From SIG653 sp045578045 (lineage in GTDB: Bacteria; Bacillota; Clostridia; Oscillospirales; CAG-382): DNA of 20,540 bases. Position numbers and translations under genes: made by a program. The notes under the pieces were generated by a model. That model was not told the origin of the DNA, ran no database searches, and saw only the letters and a program-made list of their open reading frames with translations. This document shows, piece after piece, positions 14,901-20,540 of the stretch. The DNA lies in contig JAZNJM010000047.1 in assembly GCA_045578045.1 (NCBI GenBank), positions 1 through 20,540 on the forward strand, written 5' to 3'. How positions within the stretch are numbered: the stretch's first letter is position 1; each line of letters begins with the position of its first letter.

Positions 14901-15296
14901 ATGAAAATTGCAGTAACTTATAATAACGGAACAATTTTTCAACATTTCGGTCATACGAAACAATTTAAATTTTATGAAACGAAAAACGGAGACGTAGTAT
15001 CCTCAGTCATTGTTTTTTCTGAGGGGGCTGGACACGGAGCTTTGGCAACGTTTTTGAAAAATAACGCTGTAGATCTTCTGATTTGCGGTGGTATTGGTGG
15101 AGGAGCAAAAACTGCTCTTGAAAACGTTGGAATAGAGCTTTTCGGCGGAGTTTCGGGAAATTGTGATGAAGTGGTTAACTCATACCTTTGCGGTGATCTT
15201 GAATATAATCCAAACGTAAAATGCAGCAGTCATACTCACGGCGAGGGAGGTCATAACTGTGGAGACAATCACCATTGCGGAGGCAGCTGTCATTAG
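14901..15296 (+). CDS. NifX/NifB-family cluster-binding protein with His/Cys-rich tail
   Basis: The 131-aa protein has the RNase H-like fold of the dinitrogenase iron-molybdenum cofactor family: IAVTYNNGTIFQHFGHTKQF at the start, LLICGGIGGGAK (59-70) in the middle and V-S-G-N-C-D-E-V (84-91). Such proteins carry Fe-S or Mo-Fe-S clusters. Residues 108-131 form a tail with five Cys, seven His and several Gly, suited to metal or cluster binding. No nitrogenase genes are present. Its place at the end of the hyd operon suggests iron or cluster handling for hydrogenase maturation, an inference. AGGAG lies eight bases before the ATG. Confidence 0.9.
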   Translation: MKIAVTYNNGTIFQHFGHTKQFKFYETKNGDVVSSVIVFSEGAGHGALATFLKNNAVDLLICGGIGGGAKTALENVGIELFGGVSGNCDEVVNSYLCGDLEYNPNVKCSSHTHGEGGHNCGDNHHCGGSCH

Positions 15297-15498
15297 TATG
15301 TTGCGTAGACATACTTTTGACAATATGCTTTGGGGATCTCTTGTTATAACAAAGATTCTTTTGAAGCTGATGGAAATATGCTTTATTCCAGCCTTACTAA
15401 TTCTCTTAGGTGCACTTTTTGATTTGCCTAAGATGTATTATCGAATTTCTGTCTCTATATATTTTGTACTTTGGTTAGTATACGTTATCTTTTTTTAA
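15259..15498 (+). CDS. Small membrane protein overlapping the NifX-like gene
   Basis: The frame encodes a two-helix hydrophobic peptide (segments about residues 29-52 and 58-78). Two starts are possible. GTG at 15259 lies inside the upstream gene in another frame and has GGGAGG eight bases before it (79 aa). ATG at 15298, right after the upstream stop, has GGAGG 14 bases away (66 aa). The strong site may only reflect Glu-Gly-Gly codons of the other frame. It is the last gene before the 15503-15542 terminator. No family recognised. Confidence 0.55.
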   Translation: METITIAEAAVISMLRRHTFDNMLWGSLVITKILLKLMEICFIPALLILLGALFDLPKMYYRISVSIYFVLWLVYVIFF

Positions 15499-15502
15499 TG
15501 AA

Positions 15503-15542
15503 AATAAAAGCGTGAGAAAATTATCCTTCTCACGCTTTTATT
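15503..15542. terminator. Bidirectional intrinsic terminator
   Basis: A perfect 16-bp stem (15503-15518 with 15527-15542) has an 8-nt loop. The GC-rich core GCGTGAGAA is flanked by A-tracts and T-tracts on either side, so both strands end in TTTTATT. It separates the plus-strand hyd operon from the convergent minus-strand kinase unit. Confidence 0.92.
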
Positions 15543-15544
15543 CT

Positions 15545-15659
15545 ACGTTGATAACTAAATTGCATTTACGTTAAAAACTAAATTGCATTTACGTTGATAA
15601 CTAAATTGCATTTATGTTAATAACTAAATTGCATTTACGTTAATAACTATATTACATTT
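15545..15659. repeat. Five 23-bp tandem repeats
   Basis: Units start at 15545, 15568, 15591, 15614 and 15637, each 23 bp. Units 1 and 3 are identical, units 2 and 4 differ from them by two bases each, and unit 5 is the most diverged. Units 4 and 5 overlap the 3' end of the minus-strand kinase gene, whose stop codon falls in unit 4. The array therefore appears to have grown from the gene's own 3' end. Confidence 0.93.
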
Positions 15660-16217
15660 ATTTTTAATATCAAATTCTGAAAAATATTTGTTTTCCATCG
15701 GAATCCATTCTTCGAAAAATCGTTTTTGAAGGATGGTTTTGTTTCTTTTTAAAATTCTGTTTTTTTGTGTGACCGAAGAAATATCAAGAAACACTGAAAA
15801 GCTATAATATTTTTGTAATTCGGGATGCATACTATATGCTCCTTCAACAATACAAAGCCTTGTTTTTAATATTTCAACAGGGGGGAGAATGGTTTTTGAA
15901 GAGCAATCAAACCTTTTGTATAAAACGTTTTCGTTTTTGCTGAGTGGGAGAAGAACCTCATTTTCAAACCTTTCTCTGTCAACGTTTCCTCCGACTTCTG
16001 AAAGGCGTTCTTTCGTTCTTTGTTCGGGGCGTAGGAAAAAATCGTCCATATGAAAAACAGCGCAGTTATATTTCGTTTTCAATATTTCAGCAAGAGTTGT
16101 TTTTCCACTTGCACTTCCGCCTTCTATAGCAATAATTGTAAAAGAGTCGTTTTTTCTTTTTTCAATTTCTTCAAAAAGCTCTGAATAATCTGTTTTAATG
16201 ATATTGTTAATAATCAT
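15624..16217 (-). CDS. P-loop kinase, uridine kinase-like
   Basis: The 197-aa protein is a small-molecule kinase of the uridine kinase/PRK type. It has Walker A GGSASGKT (33-40), an acidic HMDDFF (57-61) where substrate hydroxyl activation occurs, the RTKERLSEVGGNVDRERF segment typical of Clostridia uridine kinase-like proteins, and a Walker B-like strand VEGAYSMHP (124-132). Its start overlaps the stop of the ECF S-component gene by 4 bp (ATGA), so the two are translationally coupled. That argues the kinase traps an imported vitamin or nucleoside by phosphorylation. The true substrate is unknown. The last ten or so codons lie in the tandem repeat array. Confidence 0.85.
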   Translation of the reverse strand: MIINNIIKTDYSELFEEIEKRKNDSFTIIAIEGGSASGKTTLAEILKTKYNCAVFHMDDFFLRPEQRTKERLSEVGGNVDRERFENEVLLPLSKNENVLYKRFDCSSKTILPPVEILKTRLCIVEGAYSMHPELQKYYSFSVFLDISSVTQKNRILKRNKTILQKRFFEEWIPMENKYFSEFDIKNKCNIVINVNAI

Positions 16218-16768
16218 AGAGAAACGCTTTCTTCTTTCCTTGAATTTTTAATGAGCTTTTCAACCGTTATAACTATTAAAGGAACTAAAACTATTTGAAG
16301 AACAATTCCCGGTATTGAATTGAGAAACGCACCTGAAATAAAAGCAGAAAAAGTGAAGCCTCCTCCTTTTATATTCATACAAGTAAGCATAGCTATTCCC
16401 CAGATAATTCTTCCCGAAACCATTGAAATTAAAAGAGAAACGTATGTATATATCTTTTTTTTCGGCAATAATTTATAAGCAATTCCTGATAATGCCCCAT
16501 ATACCGCAAGTTCAAAAGCCATACAAACAGCGGAAGGGAACATAATTGGCATTCCTGCAACAGCAGAACGGAAAATGGGAGCAGTAAAACCGATAACAAG
16601 TCCCCATTGCCACCCGCAAATAAATCCGCAAAGTAAAACGGGAATATGCATAGGGCAAAGCATAGAACCAAATTTCTGTAATTGCCCCGTTATATATGGA
16701 AGAATATAAGTAAGAGCTAAAAATAAGGCGGATAAAACCATTTTTAAAACGTATTTTTGTTTTTTCAT
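16214..16768 (-). CDS. ECF transporter S component
   Basis: This 184-aa integral membrane protein has about six hydrophobic segments and the typical S-component signature G-S-M-L-C-P-M-H-I-P-V (34-44), followed by CGWQWGLVIGFTAPIFRSAVAG. S components bind one vitamin-like substrate and use a shared EcfA-EcfA'-EcfT energising module, which is not encoded here. Coupled translation with the downstream kinase suggests the cargo is phosphorylated on entry. AAAGG lies a few bases before the ATG. A promoter and a small inverted repeat lie upstream. The specific substrate cannot be assigned by eye. Confidence 0.9.
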   Translation of the reverse strand: MKKQKYVLKMVLSALFLALTYILPYITGQLQKFGSMLCPMHIPVLLCGFICGWQWGLVIGFTAPIFRSAVAGMPIMFPSAVCMAFELAVYGALSGIAYKLLPKKKIYTYVSLLISMVSGRIIWGIAMLTCMNIKGGGFTFSAFISGAFLNSIPGIVLQIVLVPLIVITVEKLIKNSRKEESVSL

Positions 16769-16801
16769 AAATCACCTTTTAATATACCTGACAATAACGT
16801 T

Positions 16802-16822
16802 AAATCATTCTCAAAACGATTT
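16802..16822 (-). promoter_or_regulatory. Inverted repeat in the ECF-kinase leader
   Basis: AAATCATT (16802-16809) and AACGATTT (16815-16822) form an 8-bp stem with one G-U pair (as RNA on the minus strand) and a 5-nt loop. It sits between the promoter and the ECF start codon and could be a repressor operator or a small RNA element. I do not recognise a vitamin riboswitch. Confidence 0.35.
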
Positions 16823-16838
16823 TCTTTTATTATAAAAC

Positions 16839-16866
16839 AGTATACCATTTTTTTGTATAAAATCAA
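16839..16866 (-). promoter_or_regulatory. Promoter candidate for ECF S component and kinase
   Basis: On the minus strand TTGATT (16861-16866) and TATACT (16839-16844) are spaced by 16 bp and point toward the ECF gene, about 70 bp upstream of its start. It is divergent from the BlaI promoter about 40 bp away. Confidence 0.55.
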
Positions 16867-16902
16867 GGTTTTTATATATTTTTTAAAAAATAATATTTCC
16901 TA

Positions 16903-16931
16903 TTGACAAATTCAGACTATTGTGATAGTAT
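16903..16931 (+). promoter_or_regulatory. Promoter of the BlaI-BlaR1 unit
   Basis: TTGACA (16903-16908), 17 bp, TAGTAT (16926-16931). The spacer and -10 box overlap the first operator dyad, which fits repression by occlusion. Confidence 0.7.
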
Positions 16932-16947
16932 ATACTATAGTAATAGT
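16916..16947. promoter_or_regulatory. Two BlaI-type operator dyads
   Basis: ACTATTGTGATAGT (16916-16929) and ACTATAGTAATAGT (16934-16947) share the dyad ACTAT-N4-ATAGT and are 18 bp apart centre to centre. The first covers the -10 box; the second covers the likely transcription start. The pair also forms a larger imperfect palindrome. BlaI-family repressors are known to autoregulate through short dyads like this; binding here is inferred. Confidence 0.72.
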
Positions 16948-16959
16948 CTGGAGGGCATT

Positions 16960-17316
16960 ATGGAAATAAAAATATTTGACAGTGAGCTAAAAGTAATGGA
17001 GCTTATTTGGAAAAAAGAACCTATCAGTGCAAAAGAACTAAGTGTTTTGGCGGAAGAACAATATGGTTGGAATAAAAATACAACTTATACGGTTGTTAAA
17101 AAAATCGAGTCTAAGGGATATATTTGCCGAATAGAACCTGGGTTTATATGTAAATCTCTTATTTCAAAAAAAGACGTTTGTAAATCTGAAACAAAAGGAC
17201 TTATTGATCGACTGTTTGGGGGTTCAAAAAAAGCGTTGTTTTCTTCTTTAATAGAAGATGAATCTTTAACGAAAGAAGAAATAGAAGAGCTTAAACAGCT
17301 TATAGATAAAAAATAA
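16960..17316 (+). CDS. BlaI/MecI/CopY-family transcriptional repressor
   Basis: The 118-aa protein has an N-terminal winged helix (about 8-70): DSELKVMELIWKKEPISAKEL, then W-N-K-N-T-T-Y-T-V-V-K (37-47) as recognition helix, then KGYICR as the wing. The C-terminal half is helical and should dimerise, as in BlaI, where cleavage by an activated BlaR1-type peptidase lifts repression. The ATG at 16960 has GGAGGG five bases upstream; the open frame before it covers the operator and promoter and is not coding. The M56 peptidase gene starts 1 bp after the stop. Confidence 0.93.
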   Translation: MEIKIFDSELKVMELIWKKEPISAKELSVLAEEQYGWNKNTTYTVVKKIESKGYICRIEPGFICKSLISKKDVCKSETKGLIDRLFGGSKKALFSSLIEDESLTKEEIEELKQLIDKK

Positions 17317-17317
17317 T

Positions 17318-18220
17318 ATGTCAGAGTTGTTTTATTGGGTTTTAAATATGAGCATAAACGCTCTGATTTGTGCAATTCCCGTTTTGATAATAAGAGCCGT
17401 TAAAAAAATACCAAGAAGATATATCGTTTTCATATGGGCTATTCCTTTTTTAAGAATGGCTTTGCCCATATCTATTTCAAGTGATTTTTCTTTAATGAAA
17501 ATAGTTTCTTTGTTTACTTCAAAGACAATTCGCGTTTACGAAGGGCAATTCAGTAGTTCAATGATGAACCATTTAACAAAAGCAGAGAGCTATTTTCCCA
17601 TAACGTATAAAACCGAAAAAGCAGAAACGTTTTTTTCTGTTTGCGGATATATATGGATTGTTGTTTTTCTTGCTTTATTGCTTTCATTTTTTATAATCTA
17701 TTTTTCAACAATGAAAGAGATTCGAAAATCTGTTTTGCTGAAAGATAACGTTTACGTTTCAGATGAAATAAAAACCCCTGCTGTATACGGAATATTTTGC
17801 CCCAAAATTGTAATTCCAAATAATTACAGCGAAAAAAACTTTAAATATATTTTACTACACGAAAATATGCATATTAAAAGTTTTGATAATTTTTTTAGAG
17901 TGGTTGCTGTTTTTCTTGTTTGCTTACATTGGTTTAATCCTTTTTGTCTTTTGTTTTTAAAGCTATTTTATATTGATATGGAGCTGTCTTGCGATGAAAG
18001 AGTTCTTTTTCATCTCGAAGAAGATGAAAGAAAAGAATATGCAAAAACACTTCTTTCTTCTTTAGAAAAAACAGTTGTTTTTGTTTCACTTTTTGGCGGA
18101 GCAAAAATCAAAACAAGAATAAATAATATAATTTCGTATAAAAAGATAACTTTATTATCTTCTGTTTTTTTTATATTTTTTATTGCTTTAACTTTTTATT
18201 TTCTATTGACTAATGCATAA
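17318..18220 (+). CDS. BlaR1/MecR1-like M56 family metallopeptidase without sensor domain
   Basis: This 300-aa membrane protein has an N-terminal membrane pair (about 5-26 and 35-52), an extracellular-looking loop (about 60-105), a third helix (111-130), then the cytoplasmic gluzincin peptidase with H181-E-N-M-H185 and the downstream E222-L-S-C-D226-E. A hydrophobic segment follows (193-218) and a final helix (278-297). Classical BlaR1 carries a C-terminal penicillin-binding sensor; here it is absent, so the signal must come from the small loop or from a partner, perhaps the next membrane protein. It likely cleaves the adjacent BlaI-type repressor. Translation is probably coupled to that gene. 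Confidence 0.9.
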   Translation: MSELFYWVLNMSINALICAIPVLIIRAVKKIPRRYIVFIWAIPFLRMALPISISSDFSLMKIVSLFTSKTIRVYEGQFSSSMMNHLTKAESYFPITYKTEKAETFFSVCGYIWIVVFLALLLSFFIIYFSTMKEIRKSVLLKDNVYVSDEIKTPAVYGIFCPKIVIPNNYSEKNFKYILLHENMHIKSFDNFFRVVAVFLVCLHWFNPFCLLFLKLFYIDMELSCDERVLFHLEEDERKEYAKTLLSSLEKTVVFVSLFGGAKIKTRINNIISYKKITLLSSVFFIFFIALTFYFLLTNA

Positions 18221-18236
18221 TTTATGGAGGCTAAAA

Positions 18237-19211
18237 ATGAAAATTGAGATAAACAAAAAATTTAAAAAATATTGTATTTTTTCTTTTTTTGCTGTTTTAA
18301 TAATATCTTTTTACCCGTTGTATATGGGAATAACAGTTATTATAGATATGATAAAAAATAGTTATGTTAAAGCGAGGGATTATCCAAAATATATAATTCC
18401 ATATACTCCCGTTTCAATTTCTATAATATTAGGCGTTGCCTTGATGCCTTTGCTTTTAAAGAAAATAAAAAAATTCGGTTTTATAATCGCAAACGTAGTT
18501 TCTGTTTTAACGTTTTTTGTTTCAGAATTGCTTTTTGAAAATCTTGTTATTGTTTCGGGTTCGAATGGTTCAACTCAGCTTGAAAACTGGCAGTTATTTT
18601 TATGCATTGCCACCCCGGAATATATATTCAAGGATTGGGATTTTGTTAAATTACTCGTTGCAGATTACAGTCCTGCTTTTAAGCTGCATTTTTATATTAT
18701 TTCTCTTGTTCTTATTATTTCTTTTCTGAATTCATTTTATGGATTTGGAAAAATGATTCTAACGGGAAACAAAGAACGAATAAAGCATCTTATTCTTCAA
18801 TCTGTTCTTAGTGTTTTATTTCTTCTTATGTGTATATGGGCGTGTTTTACAGCGTTTTACAGAACGGGCGGTATTTATATTTCTCCAATATCTGCCCTCC
18901 TTATGACTTTGTTTTTCCTTGTTTTTGGAATAACCGTTGGAATATACGTTTCTTCTTTCACTTCAAATAGAGGCTTTGTTTTATCTTTGGTTTTGCCTTC
19001 TGTTTCAGCTTCTATCGTAACTTTAGTTATGTATATAGGGGAAATGATTTTGCTTGGCGGAAAACTTTATAAGTTTGGAAATGGAATTTTTTTCCAAAGT
19101 ATTCCCGTTATTGTATTTTCTGTATTTGATATTCTTGTTGTTATTCTTTCGGGAATGATAACGGCGTTTTTTGTTTCATTCTTCCTTATGAAAAAACAAA
19201 AAATCCATTGA
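18237..19211 (+). CDS. Polytopic membrane protein of the BlaI-BlaR1 unit
   Basis: The 324-aa protein has roughly eight hydrophobic segments and a basic N terminus and C terminus, with no recognisable transporter or enzyme motif. Start ATG 18237 is fixed by TGGAGG six bases upstream; it lies 16 bp after the peptidase stop. Being third in a repressor-peptidase operon, it is the likely regulated effector (for example an efflux or envelope-stress factor), or a co-sensor. Its stop codon overlaps the -35 box of the next promoter. Confidence 0.78.
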   Translation: MKIEINKKFKKYCIFSFFAVLIISFYPLYMGITVIIDMIKNSYVKARDYPKYIIPYTPVSISIILGVALMPLLLKKIKKFGFIIANVVSVLTFFVSELLFENLVIVSGSNGSTQLENWQLFLCIATPEYIFKDWDFVKLLVADYSPAFKLHFYIISLVLIISFLNSFYGFGKMILTGNKERIKHLILQSVLSVLFLLMCIWACFTAFYRTGGIYISPISALLMTLFFLVFGITVGIYVSSFTSNRGFVLSLVLPSVSASIVTLVMYIGEMILLGGKLYKFGNGIFFQSIPVIVFSVFDILVVILSGMITAFFVSFFLMKKQKIH

Positions 19212-19236
19212 CAAAAATATAAATGTATATTAAAAT
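19208..19236 (+). promoter_or_regulatory. Promoter candidate for the metallophosphoesterase
   Basis: TTGACA (19208-19213), 17 bp, TAAAAT (19231-19236). The -35 box overlaps the TGA of the upstream gene, so promoter and gene end are nested. Confidence 0.62.
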
Positions 19237-19276
19237 GAATGCATTAAAATCTTTTTGAGACTTAATGCATTCTTTT
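19237..19276 (+). terminator. Terminator of the BlaI-BlaR1 unit, abutting a promoter
   Basis: GAATGCATTAA (19237-19247) and TTAATGCATTC (19262-19272) form a perfect 11-bp stem with a 14-nt loop, followed by TTTT. The left arm starts right after the -10 box of the 19208 promoter. RNAs from that promoter would begin inside the left arm and miss part of the stem, while read-through RNAs carry the whole hairpin. Confidence 0.68.
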
Positions 19277-19343
19277 AATTGGCAAATTTAAAGTATTAAA
19301 ACTATATCTGAATTTAAAAAACGAATTTTTTATAAGGAAAAAT

Positions 19344-20237
19344 ATGAAAATAACTCTCTTTAAAAATAAGTTTGAAAAATCAAAAGAGAATAAAAAAAGA
19401 AGATTAGTATTTCTTTTTATATTGTTAGCTCTTTTTATTTGGACAATATGGGGAAACTCTGCTTTAGAGATTAGCGAATATACAGTTGAAAGCGAAAAAA
19501 TTCCAAAAGCATTTAACGGATTCAAAATTGCCCACGTTTCCGACCTTCACGATGCTGAAATTGGAAAAAACAACGAAAAACTTTTATCTCTTTTGAAAGA
19601 ATCTTCTCCCAATATAATTGCCATAACAGGAGATATAGTTGATTGTAACCGCATTGATATAGATTTAAGTCTTAATTTTGTAAAAGAGGCGGTTAAAATT
19701 GCCCCTTGTTATTACGTTACAGGAAATCACGAGGCTTGGCTTACAGACGAAAACTTTTCAAAGCTTGAAAAAGGGCTCTTAGAACACGGAGTAAGAATAT
19801 TAAGAAGTGAAAGCGTTTTTATAGAAAAAGACGGAGAAAAAATAAGCCTTTCGGGAATTGACGATTCAGATTTTGCAATGAAAAATAATTCATCTCCCGC
19901 TTCTTATATGAGCGTAGAAAATATAAAAAAACTTTCTGATTTTGAAGGCTTTAAAATATTGCTTTCCCACAGACCTGAATATTTTGAAAATTACGTTGAG
20001 GCAGATATAAACCTTGTATTATCAGGCCATGCTCACGGAGGACAGTTCAGAGTTCCTTTTGTTGGCGGTATATATGCTCCTAATCAAGGTTTTTTTCCAG
20101 AATATGATAGCGGTATTTGTGAGAAAAATAATACGAAAATGTCTGTAAGCCGAGGAATTGGGAATAGCGTTTTCCCTTTCAGACTTAATAACAGACCTGA
20201 AATAGTATTATTAGAATTAAAAAACGAACAGAAATAA
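19344..20237 (+). CDS. Membrane-anchored metallophosphoesterase, YkuE/YaeI type
   Basis: This 297-aa calcineurin-like phosphoesterase has one N-terminal transmembrane anchor (about 20-37) after a basic tail, so the catalytic domain is probably extracytoplasmic. The five metal-site motifs are complete: D67-L-H69, G96-D97, G127-N-H129-E, H209 (LSHRP) and G228-H-A-H231-G-G. The GGIYAPNQG-like region and SRGIG ending fit the YkuE/YaeI group, whose members have been linked to lipid or cell-envelope phosphodiester hydrolysis. AAGGA lies just before the ATG. It appears to be monocistronic. Confidence 0.92.
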   Translation: MKITLFKNKFEKSKENKKRRLVFLFILLALFIWTIWGNSALEISEYTVESEKIPKAFNGFKIAHVSDLHDAEIGKNNEKLLSLLKESSPNIIAITGDIVDCNRIDIDLSLNFVKEAVKIAPCYYVTGNHEAWLTDENFSKLEKGLLEHGVRILRSESVFIEKDGEKISLSGIDDSDFAMKNNSSPASYMSVENIKKLSDFEGFKILLSHRPEYFENYVEADINLVLSGHAHGGQFRVPFVGGIYAPNQGFFPEYDSGICEKNNTKMSVSRGIGNSVFPFRLNNRPEIVLLELKNEQK

Positions 20238-20302
20238 TGCTGAAAGCCTAATGGACAATTGAATATAAAGTTAAATTCAAAACTAAAATAGAAATCAATT
20301 AT

Positions 20303-20386
20303 AATCTGAATAGAATATAAAACAGAAAAACTAATAAAAATCTGAATAGAATATAAAACAGAAAAAATAATAAAAATCTGAACAAA
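20303..20386 (+). repeat. 36-bp tandem repeats downstream of the phosphoesterase gene
   Basis: A 36-bp AT-rich unit at 20303-20338 repeats at 20339-20374 with one substitution. A third, partial copy starts at 20375 and soon diverges; AATCTGAA appears again near 20423. The whole 20238-20438 stretch is A-rich, non-coding and repetitive, with no gene seen. Confidence 0.82.
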
Positions 20387-20476
20387 ACGCCTAATAAAAA
20401 AACTAATAGAACACAAAATTATAATCTGAAAATAAAACGGGGCTGTTGCATTAAGCAAGAGACAAAAGTAAAAAAA

Positions 20477-20510
20477 GTGGATACTCTTTACCAAAAGGTA
20501 TTGAGTATCC
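20477..20510. other. Long hairpin inside the putative IS end
   Basis: GTGGATACTC and GAGTATCCAC form a 10-bp stem that continues, after a TT/TT internal mismatch, into TACC-AAAA-GGTA. Such a hairpin near an element end could block outside transcription from entering the transposase gene; this role is inference. Confidence 0.6.
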
Positions 20511-20529
20511 ACACGCTTTATGATATAAT
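20501..20529 (+). promoter_or_regulatory. Promoter reading into the putative IS
   Basis: TTGAGT (20501-20506), 17 bp, TATAAT (20524-20529). The -35 box is within the right arm of the hairpin, so hairpin and promoter are overlapping elements. Confidence 0.55.
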
Positions 20530-20540
20530 TTAATTGAAAG

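Larger units (their letters stand above)
20439..20540 (+). mobile_element. Probable left end of an insertion sequence (truncated by window)
   Basis: The sequence changes abruptly from A-rich repeats to GGGGCTGTTGCATTAAGCA at 20439, an end type I associate with IS1182/IS5-like insertion sequences (GGGGCTGTTGCA...). It is followed by a long hairpin (20477-20510) and a promoter that fires to the right, where a transposase gene would start beyond the window. Family assignment is from memory and the other end is not visible. Confidence 0.45.

Noticed and set aside
6796..15296. Nitrogenase-type regulation by DraG plus NifX
   Set aside because: The ADP-ribosylglycohydrolase and NifX-like proteins belong to broad families and no nitrogenase or DraT gene is present; they are 7 kb apart with a promoter and terminator between.
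15545..15659. CRISPR array
   Set aside because: The 23-bp units are directly contiguous with no spacers, and there are no cas genes.
16903..16959. N-terminal extension of the BlaI-type repressor
   Set aside because: This open stretch is the promoter and operator region; the strong GGAGGG precedes ATG 16960.

Overview
The window reads as an AT-rich, low-GC Gram-positive anaerobe, most likely an uncultured gut-type member of the Clostridia. The reasons are strong AGGAGG-type ribosome binding sites, near-consensus TTGACA/TATAAT promoters, a complete [FeFe]-hydrogenase maturation operon (hydE, hydG, hydF with a TM1266-type regulator), an ECF vitamin-transporter S component, a small alarmone synthetase and a BlaI/BlaR1-type regulator pair. 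Genus cannot be fixed by eye.

Layout. 1-2000: a minus-strand tRNA-Val(TAC) with a perfect promoter, then a minus-strand pair (unknown 124-aa protein and membrane-anchored alpha/beta hydrolase). 2054-4013: a plus-strand DagK/YegS-type lipid kinase and small (p)ppGpp synthetase, convergent with a small minus-strand gene. 4014-8200: an AT-rich regulatory gap with tandem 17-bp repeats and a consensus promoter. It drives a membrane protein with a CX5CX3CX2C motif and an acidic Ser/Asp tail, paired with a compact radical SAM enzyme. An apparently frame-shifted membrane protein (slippery A AAA AAC), an ADP-ribosylglycohydrolase and a two-helix membrane protein follow.

8200-15542: the core of the window. 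A promoter and a ~125-nt leader with mutually exclusive antiterminator and terminator pairings precede TM1266-hydE-hydG-hydF. The operon apparently continues, with tight spacing, into a TPR protein, a three-helix membrane protein, a NifX/NifB-like cluster-binding protein with a His/Cys-rich tail and a tiny membrane protein, and ends at a 16-bp bidirectional terminator. HydE, HydG and HydF build the 2Fe subcluster of the H-cluster; no hydrogenase structural gene is in the window.

15545-20540: five 23-bp tandem repeats run into the 3' end of a minus-strand P-loop (uridine-kinase-like) gene coupled to an ECF S component, probably an import-and-phosphorylate salvage pair. Divergently, a BlaI-type repressor with two 14-bp operator dyads in its own promoter leads a BlaR1-like M56 peptidase and a polytopic membrane protein. 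A YkuE/YaeI-type metallophosphoesterase follows. The window ends with 36-bp repeats and what looks like the left end of an insertion sequence with an inward promoter.

Best leads: the hyd leader RNA, which I cannot assign to a known riboswitch class; the radical SAM/Cys-motif membrane protein pair; the extended hyd operon; and the slippery-site frameshift.
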